A stretch of DNA of 45,372 nucleotides from Caballeronia megalochromosomata (GTDB lineage Bacteria > Pseudomonadota > Gammaproteobacteria > Burkholderiales > Burkholderiaceae). The stretch is from the NCBI GenBank assembly GCA_001580565.1, contig LRBF01000242.1:1-45372 (forward strand), given 5' to 3'. Positions 17,727 to 26,611 of the stretch are shown here, in pieces. Made by a program: the position numbers and the translations under genes. The notes under the pieces are model-generated. The model did no database searches, was not told the origin of the DNA, and was given only the letters and a program-made list of their open reading frames with translations. Each line of letters begins with the position of its first letter. Within the stretch, counting starts at the first letter, position 1.

Positions 17727-18066
17727 TCGGGCTTCCAACGGGTACGCGCGTGTGGATCGCAGCAGGTGTGACTGATATGCGCAGCGGATTTCCGGCGCTG
17801 GCCGCGAAGGTGCAGACCGCACTTGAAGACAATCCGCTGGGTGGCGACGTGTTCATTTTTAGGGGGCGTCGCGGCGATCTCGTAAAGATCCTTTGGGCAA
17901 CCGATGACGGACTATGACTGCTTGCAAAACGACTTCGCATGGGCGATTTATCTGGCCCCAAGCCGATGGCGGCAAGATCTATTTGACGTCGGCGCAGCTA
18001 TCGATGTTGCTGGAAGGCATCGACTGGCGACAACCCCGTCGCACGGCCGCGTTGTCGATGTTGTAA
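17723..18066 (+). pseudogene. tnpB: IS66 TnpB, broken by a stop codon and a frameshift
   Basis: From GTG 17723 the frame reads IGLPTGTRVWIAAGVTDMRS to LVKILWATDDGL, the typical IS66 TnpB (IS66 Orf2) sequence, then meets TGA at 17915 where Cys is normally found. The next codons keep the family sequence (LLAKRL). A net loss of one base near 17935-17943 then moves the rest (RFIWPQADGGKIYLTSAQLS, ending TAALSML) to another frame, which ends at TAA 18064. Both lesions are within a few codons. The full span matches the usual length of about 115 codons. Confidence 0.85.
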
Positions 18067-18096
18067 ACCAAGTCAAAGGCTCGTAAACTGCCGTGC

Positions 18097-19682
18097 ATGC
18101 CCGGTCATGCTCCTCTTCCGGACACCGTTGCCGAGCTCCGCGCCTTGGTGCTCGAGCAGCAGGCGTCAATGACGAAGATGCGTCAGGAGATCGCCGAACG
18201 CGACCGGGAGATCGTTGAGCGAGACCAGGAGCTCGATCGCCTGAAGGCACAGATCGACAAGCTCAGGCGCATGCACTTCGGTCGCAAATCCGAACAACTC
18301 GACCGGCATATCGATCGGCTCGAAACTCAACTTGAGGATCTGGCAGCGGGTAGCGGCGTCGCCGATGTTCGTCGCGCGCGTGCTCGTGCATCGAGTTCAG
18401 GCGCGTCTGCCACATCCTCGAAGGAAGCCTTAGCGCCGCATCTTCCACGCGAAGAACGCGTGCTTAAGCCCAATTCGATCTGCCCGAAATGCGACATCGG
18501 CATGGACCTGCTCGGCGAGGATGTATCTGAACAACTCGCGCGCGTCACAGCGATGTTCAAGGTGATCCGCACGATCCGTCGCAAACGGGTGTGCGCCAAC
18601 TGCGGCCATATCGAGCAACGTCCCATGCCCGGGCTGCCGATTGAGCGCAGCATCGCACATCCGAGCTTACTGGCCGAGATCCTTGTTGCGAAATATGCGA
18701 ACCATACGCCGCTGTATCGGCAGTCCGAGATCGCGGCGCGCGACGGCGTCCGTCTCGATCGAGCGACCATGGCACGTTGGGTCGGGCAATGCGAAGAACT
18801 GTGTCGACTGCTGACCGAAGCCCTGCGTCGCTACACGATGGCGACTGCGAAGCTCCACGCGGACGACACACCGATCCCGGTGCTCGCGCCCGGCAACAAG
18901 AAAACCAAAACGGGTCGGTTGTGGGTCTACGTGCGTGACGATCGACGCTCAGGTTCGAGCGAACCCGCTGCGGTCTGGTTCGCGTACTCGCCGGACCGCA
19001 AAGGCATCCATCCCCAGACCCATCTTGCCGAATTCCGAGGTGTCCTTCAGGGTGATGGCTATGCAGGTTTCAACGAGATAACCGAAAGCGGCAAAGTTCG
19101 ACTGGCATCGTGCTGGGATCACGCCCGACGATACGTGTTCAATGTGCACGAGACGGCCCCATCGGACACCAAGAAAAGATGGCTTGACATGATCGGCGAT
19201 CTTTACGAAATCGAGGCTGCTATCCGCGGTAAGCCACCCGATGAGCGGCAACGCGTCAGGCAAGAGAAGAGCAACCGCTGCTCGATGGCATCGAGACGTC
19301 GATGAGGGAGAAGCTAGCGACGCTATGGCCAAAGGCGCCATTAGTTGAAGCCATTAACTACTCTCTGAATCGCTGGGACGGACTCACGCTATTCTGTGAT
19401 GATGGCCGGGCCGAGATAAGCAACGTCCTTGCCGAAAACGCTTTGCGATGCGTCGCGCTTGGTCGGCGCAATTTTATGTTTGCTGGCTCAGACAGTGGTG
19501 GTGAACGAGCCGCCGCGATGTACAGCCTCATCGGCTCGTGCAAATTGAACGACGTCAATCCACGCACCTACCTGGAATACGTGCTCACGCACATCGCAGA
19601 TCATCAGGCCAACCGCATCGACGAATTGCTGCCTTGGAACGTCGCGAAGCACCTGCACAGGCCTGCAACGCTCAACCTTTGA
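18097..19682 (+). pseudogene. tnpC: IS66 TnpC transposase, split by a one-base deletion
   Basis: The first frame (18097-19305) has the N-terminal leucine-zipper-like helix (LRALVLEQQASMTKMRQEIA), the zinc-finger-like Cys pairs (CPKC and CANC) and most of the DDE domain (LHADDTPIPVLAPG, GDGYAGFNEI, CWDHARRY). It leaves frame near 19270, where one A appears lost in the AAGAGCAACCG context. The rest continues in a second frame (MREKLATLWPKAPLVEAINY, ENALRCVALGRRNFMFAGSD, IDELLPWNVAKH) to TGA 19680. The joined length of about 529 residues is normal for TnpC. Unless programmed frameshifting restores it, the protein is inactive. Confidence 0.88.
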
Positions 19683-19735
19683 ACCCTTCTGCCGGGCGTC
19701 ACTGCGCAGGTGCAGCGCTTAACGTCTGTCCAGGA

Positions 19736-19765
19736 GAATCTAAACGGCTCTCACGCGACGCTTAC
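19736..19765 (-). repeat. IS66 right terminal inverted repeat
   Basis: On the minus strand it reads GTAAGCGTCGCGTGAGAGCC and continues to TAGATTC, matching the left end in the outer 12 bases and again in the inner part. Confidence 0.85.
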
Positions 19766-19778
19766 CCTCTGCCAGCCG

Positions 19779-20468
19779 TCACCGCAACTGCGCGATCCTC
19801 CGGATGGCCTTGACAAAACGCGAAGCGATTTCAGCACCCGCGATCGCCTCCGGATCCTGACCAAATACTGCGATCATCTTCTCAATGGCTTTCCGGTCGC
19901 CACGCTCGTATGCCTGACTCACCTCCGTCATCAGCGCCGTGCGTCGTTGACGTTCATGATCCGTTGTTGTCCGGTCTGGGTGCATCAGCTTGGCGGCTTG
20001 CCTGAGTTCAGGCGTAATTTCCGCCCGAGTAGTCTGCGCCTCGATGAAGCCAGCTTCCTCGGCGGATTTTCTGGCCTGGTCCCGAGCCGCTCTGGCTGTC
20101 GCCTGAGCAACAGCGTCCTCTGGGCGTCGCTGTGCCAGTGCATTGGCGATATGGAAGTCCAGTTCGTCGAGTTACGCGTACAGACGTCCGACAGTCTGAT
20201 AGTACCGGCGCTGAAACTGCGCCATTTCTGCTTTGGTTGTCTCAAGCGCCAGTTCGGCCGACGTCACCTCGTCTTCAAGTCCGGCCTGTTCGCGTTGCCG
20301 ACGCTTCGCAACCGCGCGAACAGCCAAAGCCTCGGTCACTTCACCGGGCGTCAGTCTGTGATGGCAACCCTTGAGTTGGTGGCGGTCGTGATGAGCGGCG
20401 CCTACAATCCCGAACGCGGCTCCGGGCGACCCGCGATACATATCGGCCTCCCTCCATGGCTGTTTCAA
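19779..20468 (-). pseudogene. J-domain (DnaJ-like) protein with an internal stop codon
   Basis: The minus-strand frame runs 230 codons with one TAA at 20172-20174. The first half is a charged coiled coil ending FQRRYYQTVGRLYA. After the stop the same frame continues LDELDFHIANALAQRRPEDA through IEAQTTRAEITPELR. It then reads the J-domain core KLMHPDRTTTD, with the diagnostic HPD motif, and ERQRRTALMTEVSQAYERGD, ending IVKAIRR-like. The stop is most simply a CAA to TAA change. J-domain proteins stimulate Hsp70 ATPase activity. As written only the 3' half (from an ATG at 19985) could give a short HPD-containing peptide. It lies directly beyond the IS66 right end. Confidence 0.7.
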
Positions 20469-20807
20469 CCTGATCGATCAAGGGGGAACCGTCGCAGCGC
20501 GGTTGTGGATCGAATTGACCGCTGAAATCCTTTTGTTGAGCCTTATGCTTTGCGTGTTGGTCGTTGCGGTGCGATTCCTATATCGAGCGTTCAGACTCAA
20601 GCCTCTCGAAGTTACGGGTTGAGGACGATGTCGCGGGTCCTGTGCGAGCGGCAGAGGAAATGACGGAGCTGCAGCCGTCCTTTCGTTGTTGTGCTTCGCC
20701 ACTTCCAGACGTATCTCGCGCCCACCATCACGAGGTTTTGCCGTGTCGTTGAGACCGGCTCGCACCGCTGCCACCGGGTATGTCTTTCCGCCTTCAGGCC
20801 GGGGAGC
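20469..20807. other. Gene-poor stretch
   Basis: No gene is supported. A short hydrophobic frame near 20546-20623 (MLCVLVVAVRFLYRAF) is visible on the plus strand, but is too short and isolated to call. The segment around 20704-20750 resembles one near 23527-23570 (see findings). Confidence 0.4.
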
Positions 20808-21407
20808 TTAATCCCAGAACATATGAGCCCGGACGTGGCAGACAGCGGAGCACGCGAAAACTGTGATGGTCAGAATCGCGAGGAATATCGCCGCGTCCCA
20901 ACGAGAAAGAAAGGTATGGTCGATGTGTGTGTTCTCTCGCGTCATTGCGAGCACGGGGACTTTCTCGCCCGCCGTGAAGATGCGGCCGGGAAATCGTACG
21001 TTCGCCAGCCTGTCGTCGAATACGACTACCGCACCGGTTGGGTCCCGATATTTGACCTCTGGCACACGCTGACCCTCAACGTCCACAGACCGAATAACCG
21101 TGCCTTCAAAACGGGGTAGCCGCTCGTGAGGTATCTGGATCCAGCCGACGATGAATATGCTTACTCCAAGTAGCACTGCTGCCACAGTGAGAAAGGCGTT
21201 CCGATAGAAAAGGAGGGCTGCCGCGTTCTTGGAAAAAAACGGAAGCTCTGTCGGACGTGCGGCGATAGCAATCAAAACGCCTGAAATCCCAAGCAGCTTG
21301 AGAGAGGCGCCTCTTTCCATGTGAGCGAGAAACGCCGCGGCCGTCGCCAAGGTGATCGCAAACAACGCGATGCAGATCACCCTGATGGCTAGAATCAAGT
21401 TAGTCAC
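20808..21407 (-). CDS. DUF3592-like membrane protein
   Basis: From GTG 21407 the product is about 199 residues. It has several hydrophobic helices (VICIALFAITLATAAAFLA, LLGISGVLIAIAA, AFLTVAAVLLGVSIFIVGWI) and a soluble loop (EGTVIRSVDVEGQRVPEVKY, then FDDRLANVRFPGR, AGEKVPVLA). A final membrane helix follows (AAIFLAILTITVFACSAV). The loop has the pattern of DUF3592 proteins: G-x-V, V-x-Y, V-G-x-x-V-x-V-x. The function of the family is not known. The GTG overlaps the stop of the upstream lipoprotein gene, so both are probably one operon. A TTG at 21464 would give a longer form but lies deep inside the upstream gene. Confidence 0.65.
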   Translation of the reverse strand: MTNLILAIRVICIALFAITLATAAAFLAHMERGASLKLLGISGVLIAIAARPTELPFFSKNAAALLFYRNAFLTVAAVLLGVSIFIVGWIQIPHERLPRFEGTVIRSVDVEGQRVPEVKYRDPTGAVVVFDDRLANVRFPGRIFTAGEKVPVLAMTRENTHIDHTFLSRWDAAIFLAILTITVFACSAVCHVRAHMFWD

Positions 21408-23256
21408 AATCTGGATCGTCAGAGTCAGGATCTGCGGCGTCAGTATCGACGCAAGTTCCCGCAACTGGCTTGACCGTGAGTGGCGAGGTCGCGGTCAGGC
21501 CCGACAGGTTGATTGAAGTCGAGGGCGCGAGCGGCACGTCTGATATTGGATCAAAGGGTTGTAGACTCATTTGTGGGTAGTCGAGTCCAGGCACGCCCAG
21601 CGGCACGATCAAGCTGTAGTCCCCACCCGAATCGGCCATTGTGGTGAAGGCCGTGTTTGAGCCGGGATCTGTCAAGGATACGCCTGCAAGCGGCCATAGA
21701 TCAGGATTGTTGGCGTTCGAGATGTTGAGCGTGCCATCGACGAGCCCGAATGAATTCGCACCTACAGGAACTTCGGCATTAGAGGATGTCATGCTCTGGC
21801 TATCGGCGCTGGCTTCCGAAGGTGCGGTTGCAGTGGAATATAATCCCGCCAGATTGTCGATGAGGGACAGTCCCTGCACCGCGACGCCGGTAGGGGTTTC
21901 TTGTGCCACTTTAAGTGCATTAACCACGGCTTCCCCCAATCCGCCGGCTTCTGCGACACTTGCCGGAAAACCAAAGATCCCGAGTGCCGCTCCCACCGCA
22001 TCGATAGCGGTGTTGGCCTTGGCATAGGTGAGGTTCTGCTCTGCCGTGGCAAGTGCCGCCGCATCACCATTCGCTAACGCTGCGTCCACTGCGTTTGAGG
22101 CGGCATTCCATTTAAAGGCATCGTTTACGACGGAACCCACCGCAAACATGGTTCCCATTATCGTCGCGAGCGCAACGACCTCTGGTGCGCCGGCTACAGC
22201 AATGGCCAGGGTTCCGATCGTAATGGCTGCCGTCGTCACGCCCTGACCGATAGCAATGATCGCATCCGTACCATTATGGCTATTCGCGGCACCGTTGGCC
22301 TGGATCGCGTTGTTCGTCACGCCCACCGCCCCGGAAACCGTTCCCAGTCCGGTGATGGCCTGCGGGACGTTAAGCGGCCGTGCGACTGGAACAGCCGCGC
22401 TCGCCGATGAGGCGACTTGCTGCTTGCTGACGGCGTTGTTGGCCTTCACTGCAGGATAGATCGACGATGACAGGTACCCAACCGACTGCAGGTACATGGC
22501 GATGATCCGGTCCATCACATCGACAGAATTGCTGTCGAAGGCTATCGCTGATCCATCTTTTGCGGTACCGAGCAACAGGGACTTCTGGCTCCCGGTTATG
22601 ATGAGGTCAATGTTAGCCCTTGACTCGATGGTACTTGTCAGCTGTTTGGTGAGGCGCTGCTGGACCGTATTCGTGTTTGTTTTACTTGTCGGCAGCTTCC
22701 GCATGGCCTGAAGCGCATTGATCGTCAGGCCGAAATAGATTTCCTGGGCGTTAATGAACGCTCGGGAGATCGCACCGGGTGATTGACCGTAGGTCGACGA
22801 CGCTGGGAGATCCGCAATTGCTATCTGGACGCTGTTCGAAGTGGACGTTCCTTGGGTGATTTGCAGAGAAGCAATCAACGGCGCGGTCTTCCCGGTCTTC
22901 GAATCCAGGTACGCCGGCGTTGCGACCACAATAGTGCCGTCTGACTGCGTCCTAATAACGAAAAGTGTCGCCTTGTAGCCGGAGGAATTGGAGAGCGTTA
23001 CGTTGAACGCTTTCGTTGGATCCAGACCGGCGGAAGCTATGGAGAGTGGGGTGAGCGCTACAGGTGTAGTGCTCGACAACGATGTTATCGACAGTGCGGC
23101 TGTTGGCGTTGGCGGTGTTCCGCCTGACCCGCCGTCGTCACCACCGCCGCCACATCCTGCGATAAAGGCGGCCACGCCTATGCCACCCGTACGCATGATC
23201 GAGCCGCCGACAATCACGGCTGTACCCTTTATTACCGTCCTGCGGGAGGTACCCAT
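21400..23256 (-). CDS. Exported protein with twin-arginine/lipoprotein-like signal; function unknown
   Basis: ATG 23256 is preferred because GGGAG stands upstream and the signal begins there. The N-terminus MGTSRRTVIKG contains a twin-arginine-like motif, then a hydrophobic stretch ending AAFIAGC, which could be a lipobox, and a Gly/Asp-rich linker. The mature 580 residues include an early beta-rich part (LSITSLSSTTPVALTPLSIA). An Ala/Gly-rich hydrophobic middle follows (VTTAAITIGTLAIAVAGAPE, VVALATIMGTMFAVGSVVND). The C-terminal part, with SLTDPGSNTAFTTMADSGGD, resembles a carboxypeptidase-regulatory-like fold and ends in an acidic tail (DPDSDDPDCD). I do not recognise the family. The hydrophobic middle resembles membrane-inserting proteins, but no toxin family is claimed. 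The DUF3592-like gene follows with overlap. Confidence 0.75.
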   Translation of the reverse strand: MGTSRRTVIKGTAVIVGGSIMRTGGIGVAAFIAGCGGGGDDGGSGGTPPTPTAALSITSLSSTTPVALTPLSIASAGLDPTKAFNVTLSNSSGYKATLFVIRTQSDGTIVVATPAYLDSKTGKTAPLIASLQITQGTSTSNSVQIAIADLPASSTYGQSPGAISRAFINAQEIYFGLTINALQAMRKLPTSKTNTNTVQQRLTKQLTSTIESRANIDLIITGSQKSLLLGTAKDGSAIAFDSNSVDVMDRIIAMYLQSVGYLSSSIYPAVKANNAVSKQQVASSASAAVPVARPLNVPQAITGLGTVSGAVGVTNNAIQANGAANSHNGTDAIIAIGQGVTTAAITIGTLAIAVAGAPEVVALATIMGTMFAVGSVVNDAFKWNAASNAVDAALANGDAAALATAEQNLTYAKANTAIDAVGAALGIFGFPASVAEAGGLGEAVVNALKVAQETPTGVAVQGLSLIDNLAGLYSTATAPSEASADSQSMTSSNAEVPVGANSFGLVDGTLNISNANNPDLWPLAGVSLTDPGSNTAFTTMADSGGDYSLIVPLGVPGLDYPQMSLQPFDPISDVPLAPSTSINLSGLTATSPLTVKPVAGTCVDTDAADPDSDDPDCD

Positions 23257-23666
23257 ATTTGTCTCCCAAGTAGTTTCTATGATTGCAACTACTCTGCCGG
23301 GTATATGGTGGATGTGGGCCGCCCCATGATCACCCTCCCGCCGCACCGCTTAGCCATCCGCAACAACTATAGTTGACCGGGTAATCACATCCGGGTGTTC
23401 TTGAAACTCTCTGTACGTTTGCCCACCAAACGGGTGCGGCTCGGTCAATCCCCAAAGTGATCGAGTACTCTTTCAACCAAACCCGAGGTCGACGAGTACT
23501 TTTTGCGACGTAAGGTTGCCTGGCCGCCTATCTCCAAACGTAGCTGGCGCGTACTATCACAAGACTCTGCCGGGTGCCCGACGACGCTCACGTGGCTCGT
23601 ACGCGGGCTCCCCTCTAAAACGATCGCGTCGAAAATGGGGCTCGAAAATATCACAATGCGCAAGTA
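23257..23666. other. Intergenic stretch without a supported gene
   Basis: The promoter region of the exported-protein gene should lie at its start. The rest carries an open minus-strand frame that continues the histidine-kinase relic without recognisable homology. No other feature is supported. Confidence 0.4.
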
Positions 23667-24978
23667 CATCAGATCCTTGCCGGAGGCTCCTTCGCGCAAC
23701 GGCATATCGGTGACGATGAGACCGGGAATGCGGTTGTCTTCGGCGAGAATGCGGTCGAACGCGGCCATCGACTCCGCGGCCAACACGAGTGCGCCAGCGC
23801 TCAAAAAAAGGCGCCGCAGGCCTTCGAGAACAATCGGTTCGTCGTCACACAACAGCATGAACGTGCCATGGAGATCCGGACGGTCGCGCTTGCCATGCTG
23901 ATTCGCCCTGGTCGCCGGCGCCAAAGCGGAAACGGTCGTGTAGAGCGAAAAGCGCGATCCGCGCCCTTCGACCGACGCGAAACTCATCGCGTGTCGGGCA
24001 GAATGCGAACCGCGAGGACTTCGGTCAACAACACGAGCGTATTGACCGACGCAAGTCGCGGAACATTCGAGCCCAACTCGCTATAGTCCTGGATTTCCTT
24101 AGACATGTCGAGGATGTCGGATGCGGTCTCCTCGATGACATCGAGGTCGCGATCAACCTCCTTATCCTTGATTTTCGTCCGAGCGCTGCGGATGAAGAGA
24201 TTGATCCCGGCGAGCGGCTGCTGGATGTCGGGATACGCCGAAGAGAAGAACCGTTCCTTTTCCTCGACGAGTTCCTGCATCTGCTGATTCTGGTCACTGA
24301 CCGCACGGGCCGCCGCCACGACGCGAGCCTTGGCCGCGCGCAAGCTGCGCCGGTACATGAATTCGCGCCGTGCCGAACGTTCCATCGGGATACTGACAAC
24401 CACCCCGATTGAATAGGCCAGCGGCAGGCTCTGGCCGTGCGCAAGCATCGACGACAGGTGCATGCCGAACTTCTCGCCCGGGGGCTCAACGAAGAGATGA
24501 GCAGATAACTCATCACGCAAATCCCGACTAGCCACACCGTCGTGACCGCCCGAAGTCGGAAGGCCATGAATATCATAAACAGGGGAAGCGTCAGTATTGA
24601 GTAGACTGAGTGCTGCAAGCGAGGGACTTCAATCTGCATCATTCTCAGGGTGGCGAGCCAGGCGCTGAGCGTCCATAGGCAGAGCAGCCCGACAGCCCAG
24701 CGTTCGTCTAGCGTGCTCGGGGTCCACAACAGGACGGCAATGCTCATGCTGATCGCCGCGGCGGTTCTCACGGGCATGAGTTCGTTGTGGTGCAGATGGG
24801 CGGGATCGAGTGTGTCGAGCCGCATGAAATCGACGATGGAGAAAAAGATCCATAGCGCAGTGAAGATAGCGATGGCGAGCCTTCGCTGCATGGAGAAGCG
24901 ATGTGCATAGTCAAGCCGGAACTCACGCTCCTGATCCGCCGATCTAAGTCTGCGCACCCAGAGGTCTGCCGCTCTCAT
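23667..24978 (-). pseudogene. Decayed hybrid sensor histidine kinase
   Basis: The 5' part (from ATG 24978) encodes a membrane sensor with several hydrophobic helices (LAIAIFTALWIFFSIVDFM, AAAISMSIAVLLW, SVYSILTLPLFMIFMAFRL). Near 24475-24484, in a C/G homopolymer, the frame shifts. The second frame carries a linker helix and the phosphoacceptor region SSAYPDIQQPLAGINL, where the family has His in place of Pro (AYHDIQQPL). The frame ends RILPDTR-stop at 23984, where most of the HATPase domain is missing. The next frame, overlapping as ATGA, starts with a HATPase tail (ASVEGRGSRFSLYT). It continues into a receiver domain (MLLCDDEPIVLEGLRRLF, IVTDMPL) that breaks after SGKDLM. Frameshift, lost His, internal deletion and 3' truncation all point to a dead gene. 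Confidence 0.8.
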
Positions 24979-26048
24979 TGCGCCGCTCGATTAAGTCTGT
25001 CGCTGTCCGCGGATACGGCAGCAAGACATCCAAACAGAATAGCAGGACGTTATTCGAACGCGAGTACACAAATGTAGCGGTACGAATGCACTTCCCTGCT
25101 TGTTTCCCTGTGGTAGCACGCATCGACAACGACAGGCGAAACCCCTTTGCCTTCGCCACTTCGAGAAATCCTAAAGAGCAAATATAAATGTAGCAGCGCT
25201 GCCGCCTACATATGTGGGTAGCGATAAGAGTCGGGCTAGGTGAGAATGAGTAAAATAAACGAAGCGGAAAAGTGGAGCAATGTTCAAAAAGCTGCCGGCG
25301 CCTCAGATCTCAATACACGCTTGACATCGGAAACGATAGCCCACCCGCCGAGCTAGCGGCCCTGCACTAAATGACCTTCGGGTGGCAGTAACGAATTCTT
25401 ATACCTTGGGCGGCGGCTGATGGGCATCTACGGCCACGCACGAGTGGTATGCAAGCCTTGATCGCAGCCTGAGGCGACGTCTTTTTTCAAGAAAGACACG
25501 AGACAAATAAGAGCAGGGACCTGCTAACTGATAAAGATGTTACGAGGCGTTGTACACGAAGATCCGGAAACGAAACGGGTCAGATACAGGGCAGTATAAA
25601 AGGAGGGAAAGGACAAGAATTGAACTTCGCGCCAGCGTAGCCTCTGGATAGGCACATTATGACGAGATCCCAGAAACAAGTCCGCGACAACCTGAAGCGG
25701 GTTGGCTAGGCCTCGATCAGGTTTTCTGCGTCGGATTTACAATGCAGAATGTTTGTACACGCGCTGGGACTAGAAAACTCTGTGACAAAATGACGAAATG
25801 ACTTTAATAATTGCTTGCGGCAGTCCAACCCTGTTCGCAATATCTAACGCAATAGGCATTGCCAATGGCTAATTGCTGGAAAAGGCCTATGATAATTCAG
25901 ACGACATCATTCGCGATAAGAGCTTCGCCGAACGCCCAGCGTCCGCGCGATCTCGCGGCCGGTGAGGGAGGAGCGATTGTACTCGTCACAGAAGAGTGTT
26001 GACTCGTTTTAATTTAACGGCGAATTCTCAATTTTAGGAGTACGCATT
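24979..26048. other. Long AT-richer intergenic stretch
   Basis: About 1.07 kb shows no convincing gene on either strand; frames are short and lack coding texture. A small inverted repeat GTCTTT...AAAGAC lies around 25479-25498. The last 20 bases before 26049 hold AGGAG (26036-26040), the ribosome site for the next gene, and TTGACT at 25999-26004 may be a -35 element. Confidence 0.45.
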
Positions 26049-26369
26049 GTGTCGACTAATAACAATCCTGTTCATTCGATCCAGAAGGAAGCGGACGGAG
26101 AAATCGAGACTCTGAAGTATAAACTTGAGATCCCTGCTGCTCAGCAGGCTGACTTTTTGAGAGATCCGGATAACTTTCTTTTAAACAGTTTAAGGGCGTC
26201 CGGACAAACGACCAACAAACTCATTATGGGGCAGTCCGAGCGGACAATCCTTACTGACGCAGTAAAGAATAGCGGAGGCAAAGTGGTAATCATGACGGTC
26301 ATCGAGGCGCACGTTATAAACCCACCTAAATCGAGGTCCCACCGGATTGTAATCGAGGCGCTACCTTGA
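26049..26369 (+). CDS. Small hypothetical protein, 106 aa, leader-peptide-like in part
   Basis: The GTG start at 26049 is fixed by AGGAG eight bases upstream. The protein reads MSTNNNPVHSIQKEADGEIE, then FLRDPDNFLLNSLRASG, and ends VIEAHVINPPKSRSHRIVIE-ALP. The F-L-x-D-P-x-x-x-L core and an ending of short beta strand plus LP are reminiscent of nitrile-hydratase-like leader peptides of some peptide natural products. No modifying enzyme gene lies nearby, so this is a weak resemblance. Base composition is AT-richer than the flanking backbone, as in the next gene. It may form a pair with the secreted protein downstream (gap 242 bases). Confidence 0.6.
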   Translation: MSTNNNPVHSIQKEADGEIETLKYKLEIPAAQQADFLRDPDNFLLNSLRASGQTTNKLIMGQSERTILTDAVKNSGGKVVIMTVIEAHVINPPKSRSHRIVIEALP

Positions 26370-26611
26370 ATTCGACAGACGCCCATAGATGTCGCGCGCG
26401 CCTCGCTGAGCGGGCGCCGGCAACTCAACCTTTTGTACACGCCGTGCCTGGATAAGACTTTCCCAGGCATATCGACGTAGGTTATTTGTAAATTTAAATA
26501 AGATCTGAAGCCCTTGTATTTTCGACCGAGTGGTCTAGCTGGTGTTTGGCGTCGACTGAAAGGTATTTCGAACTTTTACTGCGAAAGCCGACAGGGCGCT
26601 TGAGGTGCATT

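Larger units (their letters stand above)
17241..19765 (+). mobile_element. IS66-family insertion sequence, about 2.5 kb, degenerate
   Basis: The element is bounded by imperfect inverted repeats that share GTAAGCGTCGCG and carries tnpA, tnpB and tnpC in the standard IS66 order. The 8-bp flanks differ (GGAGCAAC on the left, CCTCTGCC on the right), whereas IS66 normally leaves an 8-bp duplication. This suggests an old insertion or a recombination after insertion. tnpB has a nonsense codon and a frameshift, and tnpC a frameshift, so the copy is probably immobile on its own. It bounds the six-gene operon on the right. Confidence 0.9.

Noticed and set aside
5080..19765. Reading the six-gene operon as cargo of an IS66 composite transposon
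   Set aside because: The two IS66 pieces belong to different subgroups (their TnpC C-termini differ) and the left one has no visible terminal repeat, so they cannot act as matched ends.
25479..25498. GTCTTT...AAAGAC as a terminator
   Set aside because: The stem is only 6 bp, AT-rich, and no gene ends nearby on either strand.
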